Source: Notamacropus eugenii (taxonomy: Eukaryota > Chordata > Mammalia > Diprotodontia > Macropodidae). Taken from it: 64,000 bases of DNA. A model generated the notes under the pieces. That model was not told where the DNA came from, searched no databases, and saw nothing but the letters and a program-made list of their open reading frames with translations. The translations under genes and the position numbers were made by a program. Every line of letters begins with the position of its first letter. The first letter of the stretch is position 1. Shown here piece by piece: positions 22,502 to 32,479 of the stretch. The stretch spans positions 12,622,979 to 12,686,978 of the forward strand of contig NC_092872.1 in the NCBI RefSeq assembly GCF_028372415.1, given 5' to 3'.

Positions 22502-23564
22502 CTGCAGAAGGCCCCCAAGTTCTCCACCAGGTAGCACTGGCCTCCGTGGTGGCAGTAGCTGGGGAAGAGGTCGCACACGGAGCGGCAGGAGCCGTTGTGC
22601 CTCACGAAGCCGCTGCGGCACACCGTGCCGTTCCCACTCGGTGCCAGCTCTCTGCCCGCCTCTCCCGGGCCAGGCACCCCCAGGGGCCGCTGCGGGGGCG
22701 CCCCGTGCCAGCGGCCGGTGGGCTGGGACAGGCCTGGCCCCGAGCTGGGGGCCGGGCCGGCCAGTCCCCGGCCATCTCCGTCCTCCAGGTCCCGGCCGGC
22801 CGCTTCCTCCTCCTCGTCCTCCTCGTCCTCCTCCAGCTCATAGAAGGAGGTGGTGGGGTAGAAGTCGGACTCGTCGAAGGGCGTGAAGTCGTCGTACATG
22901 TCGGGCAGGCCCCAGGACGGCGCGTCCTCGCCCGGGGGCACGTGCCGGTGCGCGGGGTCGGGCGGGCCTCGGGCCTCGGGGTCCAGGCCGTCGTAGTAGT
23001 CCAGGTCCACGGCCTCCGAGGAGGGCTGGGGCTCCGGGGTGCCCGGGGGGGCGGAGGCGGCGGCCGGCCCCGGGCTCAGCCACAGCTGCAGGGGGCTCTC
23101 CTCGTGGGCCACGGAGCCCGGCAGGGGGCGGCTGAGGCGACCCCCCGGGGTGGGAGACGGAGGCCCCTTGGCCCCCCCGGGCTCGGACGCGGGCCCCCAG
23201 CTTTCCCCGGAGGGTGGGACTTCCCCCCGCCCGGCCTGGGGGTCCCCGCTGCCGGCGTCCTCCCGGTTCTCCGGGGTCAGCTCCAGAGTCATGGCCTCAG
23301 GCCAGGCCGCCCCGGTCACGGCGGCAGAAGCCTCCAGCAGGGCCTCTTCTGACAGCGCTCCGCCCGCCCCGGGGGGGCCCGGGGGGCAGTCCCAGCACGG
23401 GCCGGCCTCGTCTTCGCCCCGGCCCGCGCGGCCCTCGGACGCGGCCGCCACCTCGTGCTCCCCAGCGCCCTGGTCCAGCCGCGTGTCGTTGGCACGCGGC
23501 AGGCGGCTCTCCTGGGGCTCCCCGGCGGCCGGAGGGGCAGGGCCCGCGGTGCTGGGCTCCGAAG
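22502..23564 (-). CDS. CSPG5: CSPG5 coding exon 2 (proteoglycan ectodomain and first part of EGF domain)
   Basis: This 1063-nt exon encodes about residues 38-392, most of the extracellular part. Visible in order: a Pro/Ala/Gly-rich variable region with a possible N-glycosylation site at Asn63; an acidic-flanked Ser-Gly (EDAGSGD, Ser143), the expected chondroitin sulfate attachment site; a highly conserved acidic segment at about 261-279 containing DDFTPFDESDFYP, followed by a run of Glu/Asp; Asn349 and Asn361 sequons; and the first four EGF cysteines (C368, C375, C381, C391). The acceptor is CCGCAG before CTTCGG (phase 1) and the donor is GTAAGG after CTGCAG (phase 2), both consistent with neighbouring exons. 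The open frame runs past the acceptor into intron 1, but family homology stops at the exon edge. Oddity: a CWDC pair (Cys94 and Cys97), which I do not recall from the human protein. Confidence 0.95.
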
Positions 23565-24108
23565 CTGCGGCGGGACAGAGGGGAGGCAGGGGGGGAGAGC
23601 GGGGCGTCAGGGCGGCGCCCCCTCCGGGGCCTGCAGCCGTGCGTCCGCGGGCCCCCTGCCCGGCCCTCTGTCCGTCTGTCCGCGCGCCCCCTGCCCGGCC
23701 CTCTGTCCGTCTGTCCGCGCGCCCCCTGCCCTCCTCTCTGTCCGTCTGTCCGCGCGCCCCCTGCCCTGCCCTCTGTCCGTCCCTCCGTCCCCTCCCCTCC
23801 CCGGCCACCTGCGGCTGGCCGCGCCCCCTCCCCTCCGTCCATCTGTCTCACCTCGCGCCCCCTCCCCGCCCGGCGTTAGGGTGAGGGGAGGGCGGGGAGT
23901 GGGGGGGCTTGGTGACCCCGCTGGGGGCTGGGCGGACGCCCCTCGTGAGCCCCTTCCCTCCCGGGGGCCTCCCCTCACCCAATCTCCGGGGGGTGGGGTG
24001 CGGGACTCAGACACGTGCGCGGTCCCCGGAGCCCCCCCCGCCCCGCGCCCCCCAACCCTTCTCCCCGCCCCCACCCGCCCGGCCCCGGGGGGGGGTCTCG
24101 GCACCTAC
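23565..24108 (-). other. CSPG5: CSPG5 intron 1 (544 nt, contains a minisatellite)
   Basis: A short, GC-rich phase-1 intron bounded by GTAGGT and CCGCAG. About a quarter of it is the 35-bp tandem repeat listed separately. No exon is seen inside. Confidence 0.85.
23652..23791. repeat. 35-bp minisatellite, about four copies, in CSPG5 intron 1
   Basis: Four consecutive units share the pattern CCCCCTGCCC ... TCTGTCCGTCTGTCCGCGCG. The first two are essentially identical, the third differs slightly, and the fourth decays at its end. The array sits 88 nt upstream of the exon 2 acceptor. It keeps long spurious open frames on both strands, which are artefacts. Confidence 0.85.
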
Positions 24109-24220
24109 CCGGCGCGGCCCCGGCCAGGCGGGCGCCCGCGATCAGCACGGCCCCCAGCAGCAGCAGCAGCCTCCGCCGGCCGTCCGGCCCCCCGCCCCCC
24201 GCGCGCCCGGCTCGGCCCAT
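24109..24220 (-). CDS. CSPG5: CSPG5 coding exon 1 (start codon and signal peptide)
   Basis: This exon encodes residues 1-37 of neuroglycan C (chondroitin sulfate proteoglycan 5), a neural transmembrane proteoglycan. The protein starts MGRAGRAGGGG, has a short Arg-rich stretch, then a Leu/Ala hydrophobic core at about residues 18-30, which fits a signal peptide. The human protein, from memory, starts almost identically (MGRAGGGGPG). The ATG at 24220-24218 has G at -3 and G at +4, a good Kozak context. The exon ends in phase 1 before GTAGGT; its last G joins CT of exon 2 to make Ala38. Exon 1 lies in the CpG island. The start rests on homology plus context; the frame stays open upstream, but nothing there resembles the family. 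Confidence 0.93.
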
Positions 24221-24384
24221 CCCGCCGCCGGTCCGCCCGGCTCCCGCAGGCTCCGCCGCGCTCCCGCCGCTGTCGTCCGCCTCGGGCTGCTGCTTCCCGC
24301 CGGCGCCTGCCCTCAGCCCGCAAAGGGCAGCGCGGTCCGCATCCCGCCGCGGTGCTGCCCCGGCCCGGGCCCCGCGCCGGTGCC

Positions 24385-24445
24385 TGCCAGGCTCCGGCTC
24401 CGCTCCGGCTCCGGCTCCGGCTCCGCTCCGGCTCCGCTCCCGCGC
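24385..24445. repeat. Imperfect GGCTCC/GCTCCG simple repeat in the CSPG5 5' region
   Basis: Reiterated CTCCGG and CTCCG hexamer/pentamer units lie about 170-225 nt upstream of the CSPG5 ATG. On the transcribed strand they read as G-rich GGAGCC units. The location is core promoter or 5' UTR, so length variation could affect expression; that is inference. Confidence 0.6.
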
Positions 24446-24886
24446 CCGCTGCCTCGGCCTCCGCACCGCCCTCCTCCCGCGTCGCCCTCCCCGCCGCAGC
24501 CGCCGGCGCTCAGCACCGCCCCTCCCCGCCCGGCGGGCTGCCCAGCCCGGCCCGGTGCCGCCTCCCTCCCGACTGCAGCAGCCGCGGCTCCTCCGCACGT
24601 AATGCTGACGCGGGCTCGGGGGCCTCCTCCTTCCCTGCCCCGCCCTCTGGGCCCGCAGAGCAGGGGGGCTCGGGGGGGTCTCGGCCCCTCCGCCGCACCC
24701 CTTCCCGGCCGCCTGACCCGCGCCCCCGAGGACCAGGACCCGGGCCGGCCTCCGCCCTGCGGGCACCGCGCTGCCAAGCCCAGCCTCCCCGACCGGCTCC
24801 GCAGGGCCGGCGGCGTGTCCGGGGACGGGTGTTCCCGCCTCCCCTCCCCGGAGCCCAACGGCTGGCATGACCACCCTCGCACCCCC

Positions 24887-24915
24887 CAAGGTGCACCCCC
24901 CAAGGTGCACCGGCC
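24887..24915. repeat. Tandem 14-bp duplication
   Basis: The unit CCCCCCAAGGTGCA occurs twice in direct succession within the CpG island, about 0.68 kb upstream of the CSPG5 ATG. A small local duplication with no evident function. Confidence 0.7.
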
Positions 24916-25200
24916 CCCCCAGGGGGGCGCAGTGACCCCTCCTCCCCGCACCCTGGAAGGACGGGCGCCGTGAGGACGGAGGGCAGCCGTGCAGGGCACA
25001 CCCACGCGGGAGCTCCCACAGTGGGAGCAGGGGCGCACGACCTGGGGTGCCGGGGAGGACCCCGCGGCCCGCGGCGGGCTCGGACCCCAGCGTGGGTCAG
25101 AAGCGGCCCGCAGGCCCGAAGGCCGGACGCCCGTCTGTCCTCCCCTCCCCCGCTCCAAAGCTCCATCCTTTCCCCTTCCCTCCCTCCTCCCAGCTCCCAA

Positions 25201-25865
25201 CGCAGGGAGAAGGGGGGAGCCTGGCAAAGCGTGTGTCTTTCCAGGGAGACCCCAGGTTGCCCTACCACACCCTCCCAAAGGGGGCCCTGGGCTCAGCCCG
25301 GAAAAGAGTTGGCAGCTGCCAGGCTGGAAGCAAATGGGTCTGGGCTTTAATCGGATCAATCTAATCTAATCTGAGCAGCCCAGACCGACCGCAGCCTAGA
25401 GGGCTGGGAAGAGGACAGACAACTGTCCACTTGGGCTCCTTTCATCAGGGCCAGGGGTCCGACAGGCTCCGCAGTTATCAATCTGGTTTTGGCTGGAAGA
25501 GGACCGTGAGGGAGAAAAGCACCTTGACTGGGACCACCCCCCCCGACTGATGGACAGACACACAGACAGCCCTCATAGGAACGACTCCACTAGGGCAAAC
25601 CTGTAAGTAGCACCCTTTCCATCTCACATATGGGGAGATTCCCTTGTCATTATAAACACATGACTGGCTGGGGAGGATGACCTCATTGGACCCCAGCTCC
25701 CAGCCCAGTATGTAGCTTGGCAGTCTCTGGAGTATTCCTCTCTGCAGAGATGACTCCAGTTCTACTCCCTGGACCTTGAATTCTGACCCAGAATGAGACA
25801 TTAGATGCATCACTTCATCACAGCGTGAAAAGTACAGGGAGGGAGAGTAAGGAGAACTGGGTCTA
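25201..25865. other. Unassigned CpG-island shoulder and upstream sequence
   Basis: Transition from the CSPG5 CpG island to AT-rich DNA. It includes a short (TCTAA)-type repeat near 25357-25372. No gene seen. Confidence 0.5.
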
Positions 25866-25889
25866 ATTATGTGATGAAAAGAAACCTGA

Positions 25890-26035
25890 AATGAGAGTTA
25901 AGGGTGCCGTGGGGTCAGATCTCTGTCCTTGAGCAAATCGCTTCCTCTCTCTGAGCCTCAGTTTCCACAATTGAAAAACGAGGGGCCTGGACTAGATATA
26001 CAGCCTTACAATCTTACGTTCCATTATTGCTTTGC
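25890..26035 (+). repeat. MIR copy
   Basis: GAGCAAATCGCTTCCTCTCT, GAGCCTCAGTTTCCACAATT and GGGGCCTGGACTAGATATAC, in MIR plus-strand order. Confidence 0.75.
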
Positions 26036-26219
26036 AAGAACTCTGTGTTCTTCTGCAGGATGGACTGCTCACCTTTCTTTTTCCCATCTGTCTTAAAGGT
26101 CCCTTTCACTTCTCAACAACTTATAAATCAGCCACTAACGAGCTTTGTGACTTTAGGCAAAAACACCCATCTAAATAAGCACATCCTATAGGATTTATTT
26201 TCCTGAAGTAGCTCTCTTT

Positions 26220-26453
26220 TGCTCAGAAACACTTAATGGCCTCCCATTATCTACAAGGGTGGGAGGAAAGCCCTAAATTTGTTAGTCTGGTATTCAAACA
26301 TCTCCACAATTGGTCATATCTAAGACATACAGATTTACAATTTTATTTCCCGCTCTTACTTGGTGCTTCAAACAAGCTACAACACCTTTCTTTTTCCTAC
26401 CAAAATCCTGCCAGCTCACTTACTCCAGGTGAAAGAATGACATCTCCAAAAGT
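26220..26453 (+). mobile_element. L2 3' region, left of an L1 insertion
   Basis: AATGGCCTCCCATTATCTAC, GTCTGGTATTCAAACATCTC and CCTACCAAAATCCTGCCAGC resemble the L2 segment seen better preserved at 45.06-45.3 kb. The L2 appears to resume at 27038. Confidence 0.65.
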
Positions 26454-27037
26454 CAAGTGACTCCCTGGGAAAATGCCAAGAAAAGGAAAAAAAATAAGAC
26501 TATAGAAGGTTATTCTTGGTGAACAGGTATTTTCTTCCAACCTTTCAGATAAGGAAGAAAATAAAGCTTACCATCAGAGAAAAACATCAAAGTCAAGACT
26601 TCTACATTCAAAACCTCCAAAAAAAAAAAAATATGCAATGGCCTCAGGCCATGGAAGACTTCAAAAAGGATTTTGAAAATCAAGTAAGAGAGGAGGAGGA
26701 AAAATTGGGAAAGAAATGAGTGATGCAAGAAAATCATGAAAAGAGAGTCAGCAGCTTGTTAAAGGAGACCCCAAAAAAATGCTGAGGAAAATAACACTTA
26801 AAAATAGACAAACCCAAACGGCAAAAGAGGTCCAAAAAGCCAATATGGCAAAGAAAGCTTTAAAAAGCAGAATTTGCCAAATGGAAAAGGAGCTTCAAAA
26901 GCTCACTGAAGAAAATAGTTCTTTAAAAATTAGAATGGAGCAGATGGAAGCCAATGACTTTATGAGAAACCAAGAAATTACAAAACAAAACCAAAAGAAT
27001 GAAAAAATAGAAGACAATGTGAAATATCTCATTGGAA
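26454..27037 (+). mobile_element. L1 fragment with end of 5' UTR and start of ORF1
   Basis: It starts with the L1 leader and ATGCCAAGAAAAGG (ORF1 start near 26474). It then encodes pieces of the ORF1p coiled coil: QWPQAMEDFKKDFENQVREE, then after a break KSRICQMEKELQKLTEENSS, then RMEQMEANDFMRNQEITKQ and VKYLIG. Internal stops and shifts show it is dead. There is no ORF2 and no poly-A tail. It is flanked by a 15-bp near-repeat (AAGAATGACATCTCC and AAGAATGACTTCTCC). Confidence 0.85.
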
Positions 27038-27300
27038 GAATGACTTCTCCTAAATTACATAGCATATTTTGTATCATTTGAGAGCACTCACCCCAATCAG
27101 TACTGTTTATATTAATAATTGTGTGTTTATCTTACCTCCCCTATTAGACTGTATGTTCCTTGAGGGTTGGGACTTAGTGATTTCTATAGTCCTCATAGTC
27201 CCAGTACATAGCAATATAATATTTTGTATTATATTACTAGGTAAATGCTTCATTCATTCACTTAAAGTAGATTTTCAGTGAATATTTGTTGAATGAAGCT
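27038..27300 (+). mobile_element. L2 3' end, right of the L1 insertion
   Basis: CCTCCCCTATTAGACTGTAT, GTTCCTTGAGGGTTGGGACT and the AATATTTGTTGAATGAA end are the L2 3' terminus. Confidence 0.75.
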
Positions 27301-27444
27301 CAAAGATTCTGACCTGGGAATGAGGGTAATGAGGAATATGACACAGCAAATGCCCTTCCATTTTAATATTTGGGCCAAGAAGTATCAATGCTCATAGAGC
27401 ATTTTGGGTTTAAAGAGAAGTGTTGAGAAAGGAAAAGGTAGAAC

Positions 27445-28040
27445 AGGGAGGAATTGCAGAATCGCAGCCTTGAAAGAAACCTCAGAGTCGGGCTAGTTCA
27501 ATCCATATCTGAAAAAAAAAAATCCTTCACATTCCAGTCCATTAGCCAGCCAACCTTCGATTAAGGATTGTTTCCCCTCCTTCCCAATGTTCATTCTTTT
27601 TGGATAGATCTAATTGTTAGGAAGGTTTTCCTTCCATTAAACCTGTATTTGTCTGAAACTTCTACCCATTAGATGCTACACTCCTAATTCTGACTTCTGG
27701 CTCAGTCCTTTTTGCCTACAGTATCCTTTTAAATACAAAGTTGAGGTGGGCTATCATGTCCAACCACCTCCCCTCCCCCCAACACTGCCTCCCCTGTCAT
27801 CTCACCAAGCTAAACATCCCTAGTTCCTTCAAGTGATTTTCTCATGTCACTAACACAAGGCTCTTCACCTTCCTCGCTGGTCTTCTCTGCACACTGGTTT
27901 ATCAACATGATTACTAAACTGTGATGCACAACACCAAACACAATACACTTCAGGAATTATCTGACCAGGGCAGATTTCAGGGAGAGTATCATTTCCTTGT
28001 TCCGGGATGCTGCTTCTCTTTTAATGCAGCCTAATAACTG
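27445..28040 (-). mobile_element. L3 / CR1-like LINE 3' region, inverted
   Basis: The plus strand reads GAATCGCAGCCTTGAAAGAA, GTTAGGAAGGTTTTCCTTCC, GAGGTGGGCTATCATGTCCA, GCTAAACATCCCTAGTTCCT and TCTGACCAGGGCAGATTTCA, the reverse complement of the CR1/L3 3' region. It is about 600 bp and one of the better-preserved copies here. Confidence 0.75.
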
Positions 28041-28044
28041 TAGT

Positions 28045-28120
28045 GATGACGATGATGATGACAGCTAACATTTCTCTAGTGCCAACAAAGTACCAGGCAC
28101 TTGTGCTAAGCATTTTAAAA
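28045..28120 (-). repeat. MIR fragment
   Basis: AGCTAACATTTCTCTAGTGC and TACCAGGCACTTGTGCTAAG form the reversed MIR 3' part. Confidence 0.75.
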
Positions 28121-28169
28121 TGATCAGCTCTGCAATATTGCCCCCAACTCAAATTTGTTGACCCTGATT

Positions 28170-28375
28170 CCTCATTTGTGATAACCCGGATTACATCTAC
28201 CTCACTGATTATTGATCAAATGAGACAATGTTTGTGAGAGGGCTTAGCCCAATGCCTGGCATAGAGTAGGCCCTTATTCCCTCCCTCCTGTTGTGTCTCC
28301 AATGAGGTAATGGATATGAAGAACTCTGTAACCAAAGTGCCATGTGAATGTCAATTATTGTTATCGGTTCCCAAA
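28170..28375 (+). repeat. MIR fragment
   Basis: GATTCCTCATTTGTGATAAC, AGCCCAATGCCTGGCATAGA and a final CAATTATTGTTATC, in plus-strand order. It lies next to an opposite-strand MIR piece. Confidence 0.7.
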
Positions 28376-28884
28376 GAGGAGGTGTCCTTATGGGAATTTT
28401 CCACTTCCTTCAAACTAATTACCAGATGCTGGTACTGAAACAACTGAGCCATATACCATCAGCCTGGGGTTCCAGGATCAGATTTGAAAGCTAGGTAGGG
28501 TCTGTTACCCTCATCTAGGTCTTCAATTGGGATTTGAGGTAGGAGGAGGGAGTGCTTCCTTGTTTTGGAGGATATTGAGGTGCCCACTGGACCACAGTCA
28601 TAATAGTGGCTGAAGGGAACCTAGGTGCTGCCAAAAGGCTTTGGGAAAAGAATATGTGTGTAAGTGTAGGGATGAGTAGATCGGGATAGGCAGGAGTTGG
28701 GGTGGAAGTGAAGTTACAGAAGATGCTGTAATAACGTCCCACATGCAATGTGATCCGTTTTCTGCAAAAATGAAAGCACTGAACCATGAACCAACATCGG
28801 TACATCTGGCTACCCCTTCCCACTTCTGTCATAATGGAAACTAGTTTGGGTCATATTCCCCTCTTATACAACTAGATATTCTTG
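28376..28884. other. Unassigned intergenic sequence
   Basis: No repeat or gene recognised. A 105-codon minus-strand frame has no motif. Confidence 0.5.
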
Positions 28885-29035
28885 TGAAATCAGAAAGTTT
28901 TAGAGTTTAGGGATCAACTAGTCTAGCCCTTTCATTTTATGTAGGAAGAAACGGCCTCAGAGAGGAGAAGGACCTTAACTGGAATCACATCTTAGTCAAT
29001 GGCTATATAGTACTTTACCCATTAAATAGCCACTT
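28885..29035 (-). repeat. CORE-SINE-like fragment
   Basis: AGAGTTTAGGGATCAACTAG, CCTTTCATTTTATGTAGGAA and GGCCTCAGAGAGGAGAAGGA, in reversed CORE-SINE order. Confidence 0.6.
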
Positions 29036-29565
29036 CCCTCAGGTCTTCAGGCAAATTAAGCTGTGAAATATTTTGGCATGCATGTTATAAATAGCTGAGT
29101 TTCTCAGAATGCTGACAGAAAAGCCCAGAGTTCTCGGCCTGATACCTATTTGGTTGATCTGATTACTTTAGATGGTTGTTGGGGAACAAATGAAGACAGT
29201 ACTTGAGAGCAGTAACTATAAAGCACATCTCTGATTTAAGTTTAGTAGTGCACTAGAAGTCATGTGACAAGCTGAACTATGACAGATGACTTGGTTGTCA
29301 ATTCACAGATGTGCTCTTGGACAACGTCAAGTAGGAAATGTCTTTCATGGATACTTTGCAGGATTATGAAGATTAAATTCCATTAACTTTGTGCCTTTGA
29401 GCAGGTCACTCCCCTCCTTGTGCTTGTGTCAACTACCATGGACACCTCCTGAGATATCAGATGTCTTGTCCTGTCATCTATTCCACAGCATCTTCTTCCT
29501 TCTTTCCCCACAGACTTCCTAAGCCTTCCCTTTAGTTTTGATTCCTATTGTGCTATGCCACCTCG
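29036..29565. other. Unassigned intergenic sequence
   Basis: Nothing recognised. Confidence 0.5.
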
Positions 29566-29745
29566 TGCAGAAAAACTGGGCTGGAATCCAGTCTTTGAGG
29601 CTTACAGATTGTATGAACCATCTGGGTTCCAGTCCTGACCTAGCCACTTACTACTCCTGATCTTGAAGCAAGCTGTAGAAGGAGGCAGCAGATGATCCCT
29701 AGCATCTTTTCAGGTCTAAATGTAGAATTCTATGGTCCACCTCTT
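29566..29745 (+). repeat. MIR-like fragment
   Basis: TGGGTTCCAGTCCTGACCTA, GCCACTTACTACTCCTGATC and a degenerate CORE are in MIR plus-strand order. Confidence 0.55.
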
Positions 29746-30635
29746 CATCTCTAATTCTATATAGGACATAGAAGACTATGACTGTAGAGCTCTTTCACAC
29801 TACAAAAAGGCTTTGCAAACCGCATGAAGCTCTGTTTATTTTCAGTTTACCCCATCTTGTTCTAGATGCATTTTGTGCAAAAATACAAAGAACCACTAAG
29901 GGTAAGAGAAAATCAGGAGAAATGAAAATACAGGTGTGAAATACAACTTCCTCCTCTCTCACTCTGAGGGAGAACACTAGTGATGGCAGCAGACTATCCT
30001 TGAAGACATAGAATCAGGGCACATTTCTGCTCCCTCCATCTCGCTCCCCTGGTCTGTATGCATGGCTCATACTCGTTTCCTCTCCTGTTGTTTGTGCAGG
30101 TTTTTCTCCTCTTTAGGGAATATTGGTCTGTTTCCCTGTCTCCCTCCCCACCGCCCCTTTCAGTTGCTGGGGTGGGACACTGCAGGGAGGGAAGACAATA
30201 ATGAGGCTATCTCTTCCCTCTTTTCAGTAGGGTGTGTATTTTATGTCACTTTCTCTTGTTTGTGTATGTGCAGGCACAATCTTTAGCTCTCAGCGTGGGT
30301 GGTTTTCATAAGGTTTTGGTCTGGCTGGTGCTGGAAAGCAGGTCACATTGCTTATTCTCCAAGAATCTAGAGCACAACATCCACCTCAGTCCTTAGTTAT
30401 CTTATGTTCCACCCACATAAGCTGCCAGACCAAGAGAAGGCCCAGCACCAGTCTGGCACCTGTGAAGTAGGGGTAGGGAGGGACAGGTCTGCAAGGGGAA
30501 CAATGAAAAGCTTTGGCTAGCACAGAGGAAGCCAAGGCATCCATTTGGATTCTGTGGAAAAGATAGGCAAGGACATGGGAGAGGTCAGGGCTCTGTCTCC
30601 AGGACTAAAGGCGTATTTTATACTCTATCCAGCAT
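29746..30635. other. Unassigned intergenic sequence
   Basis: No interspersed repeat or gene recognised in about 0.9 kb. Confidence 0.5.
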
Positions 30636-30639
30636 AGAG

Positions 30640-31440
30640 TAAAACAAAGGAATCCTTTTTTTAAAGACAACACATTTTTATTGATATAATTTTTACATTA
30701 GATTTCCCATTTACCTCTCCCCAAATCAACTAAGAAAATTCAGTAAAATGGGTTAATGAAATACAATGAAAAAAATCTAACATTATACGCAATGTTTTAC
30801 CACTGATCTTTTACAAAAGAGGTGTCTTCTTATTCAAGTAGTGCAATAAATAGTATTGGGCCTAGAGTCAGGAACGAGTTTACATATGACTTCAGACGCG
30901 TAGTGGCTTGTCTGTGACCTTGGCCAAGTCATTTAATTTACCTGTTTCCTCATCAGTACAAAGATAACAATATCAACCCTATGGGGTTTTTGTGAGAAGC
31001 CAAATGAGATATTTGTAAAGTGCTACATAAATGCTAGCTATTGTCTCTTTGGGGCCAACTATGCATACTTCTGTTGCAATTTGTTTTGTGATAATTGTTC
31101 TACTTTCCCACCTGCTCTCAGTATTCATTTTTTACTGTAAGAGTCAAAGAATTCAGCCAGTCCCCAATTGATGGGCATCCACTGTTTCCAGTTATTTGCC
31201 ATCACAGAAAGTGCTGCTATAAATATTTTTGTGTTATACAGAACTTTTGTTTTTGTCAATAACCTGATCTAGGTTATACCCTAGCAGCGGCATCTTTGGA
31301 TCAGATTATGGATGTTTAAGTCACATTACTTGCATGAGTCCAAACTGCTTTCCAGAATAGTTGGGCCAATTCACAATTCTACCAATACCTTTTGAACTTA
31401 ACGATGATTATTCTTGTTGTCGGCCTTGTTAATTTTCTGA
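30640..31440 (-). mobile_element. Old L1 3' end, inverted, split by a SINE
   Basis: The plus strand shows ACACATTTTTATTGATATAA at the left (L1 3' UTR reversed). After the SINE it continues CCCAATTGATGGGCATCCAC, GTGCTGCTATAAATATTTTT and CAAACTGCTTTCCAGAATAG, the reverse of the L1 ORF2 end (compare 63.25-63.48 kb). Confidence 0.8.
30836..31046 (+). repeat. CORE-SINE nested in L1
   Basis: TATTGGGCCTAGAGTCAGGA, CTTGGCCAAGTCATTTAATT, GTGAGAAGCCAAATGAGATA and AAAGTGCTACATAAATGCTA, a nearly full SINE in plus orientation inside the inverted L1. Confidence 0.85.
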
Positions 31441-31985
31441 ATTTGCAGTGAAACCTTCGGTTTTGATTGGCATTTATTATCAGAGCATTCTTTCACAAGC
31501 TGATAGTTTTGCAACTCTTTGGTCAGCTCTCTTTCACAGAATAACTTTTGGTCACATTTCTCTTTATTTTGATCATCAAACCCTTAGGGATGTGACTGCT
31601 GACCACTTATCTTCTCGTCCTGGACACATTTTGTGCAAAAGCTCTTCGTGCACTCAGAATTTTCTTTATCTTTTGCAATTGTTTCTGTCCCTTAAGAATC
31701 CGCCCCCTACCCAAAGCAACAAAAGGTATGTAACGGCTTTCTAATTAAAAAAACAAAACAAAATGGTGCCGTACATATAGTTTACTGTGCACAGGCACAC
31801 AACGTCCTGATCAATCTTTTCAGCTCACTTGGTCCTTCAGAACACCAACTGCACAAGTATAGGGCAGGCAGCTTTTGGCAAGGGGAGAATCTATGCTAAA
31901 AAGAAAAGCGGGGGAGGGGTGTTCAGTGGGCTGAAAGCTCAAAAAATGTTGTTTGGAAGCTGTTGTAATTTTAAGTCTCCATTAA
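31441..31985. other. Unassigned intergenic sequence
   Basis: T-rich sequence following the L1; no family recognised with confidence. Confidence 0.45.
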
Positions 31986-31989
31986 GACA

Positions 31990-32478
31990 CAGTGTCCAGA
32001 CAAGAGTGGTTTTATGATCGGGACACATCTGGAGCATGGCGCTCAATTTCTAATGACATTTTATAAAGGACATTGACAGGCTAAAGACCAGGATTCAGAG
32101 AAATACCAGGTTAAAGGAAGTGAAAACCACGTCACATGAGGATCATTTGAAATGGAGGTTATCAACCTGCATGAGACTGAAGAGTGCATATAAATCTGAG
32201 TTGGGGGTAAAAAAACCCTATCTTTTGAATATTTTAGACTGTCATATATAAATATTAACTTAATTCTGTTTTAGTTCCTGAGGGTAGAACCAAGAACAGA
32301 TGGAAGCTGCAAAGGCAGATTTTGGTTTGATGTAAAGAAATTCCGTAAAATTAGGGCAGTCCAAAAGTTGAAGGTTGCCTCAAGGTTAATAGGGTTTTGG
32401 AGAAGCTAGGGTACTATAGAAGAGTTAAGATGAGATGACCTGATGCCCCTTGCAACTCCAAAATTGTGATTCTTATGC
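31990..32478 (+). mobile_element. L3 / CR1-like LINE 3' region
   Basis: AAGGACATTGACAGGCTAAA, GGTAGAACCAAGAACAGATG, GAAGCTGCAAAGGCAGATTT and CCCCTTGCAACTCCAAAATT follow CR1/L3 3' order; older than the copy at 14.5 kb. Confidence 0.65.
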
Positions 32479-32479
32479 T

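Larger units (their letters stand above)
22250..25200. promoter_or_regulatory. CSPG5: CpG island covering the CSPG5 promoter, exons 1 and 2
   Basis: From about 22.25 to 25.2 kb the sequence becomes extremely GC-rich and dense in CpG, in strong contrast to the AT-rich flanks. It spans the CSPG5 start codon, intron 1 and exon 2, and about 0.9 kb upstream of the ATG. No TATA box is visible upstream of the start, so a dispersed CpG-island promoter is likely. The transcription start is not identifiable by eye; it probably lies between about 24.3 and 24.6 kb. Confidence 0.85.

Noticed and set aside
23565-23808. N-terminal extension of the 436-codon frame that contains CSPG5 exon 2
   Set aside because: It runs through the intron 1 minisatellite. 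The splice acceptor, phase and family homology all begin at 23564.
23455-24870. A 471-codon plus-strand open frame, and other long frames at 22432-23352, 23039-23884 and 23909-24973
   Set aside because: They are antisense to CSPG5 exons or lie in the CpG island, consist of Pro/Ala/Arg/Gly low-complexity sequence, and are kept open by high GC and minisatellites. No domain is visible.
24313-25359. 348- and 252-codon minus-strand frames upstream of CSPG5
   Set aside because: GC-rich, low-complexity, no homology recognised, overlapping the promoter; typical CpG-island artefacts.
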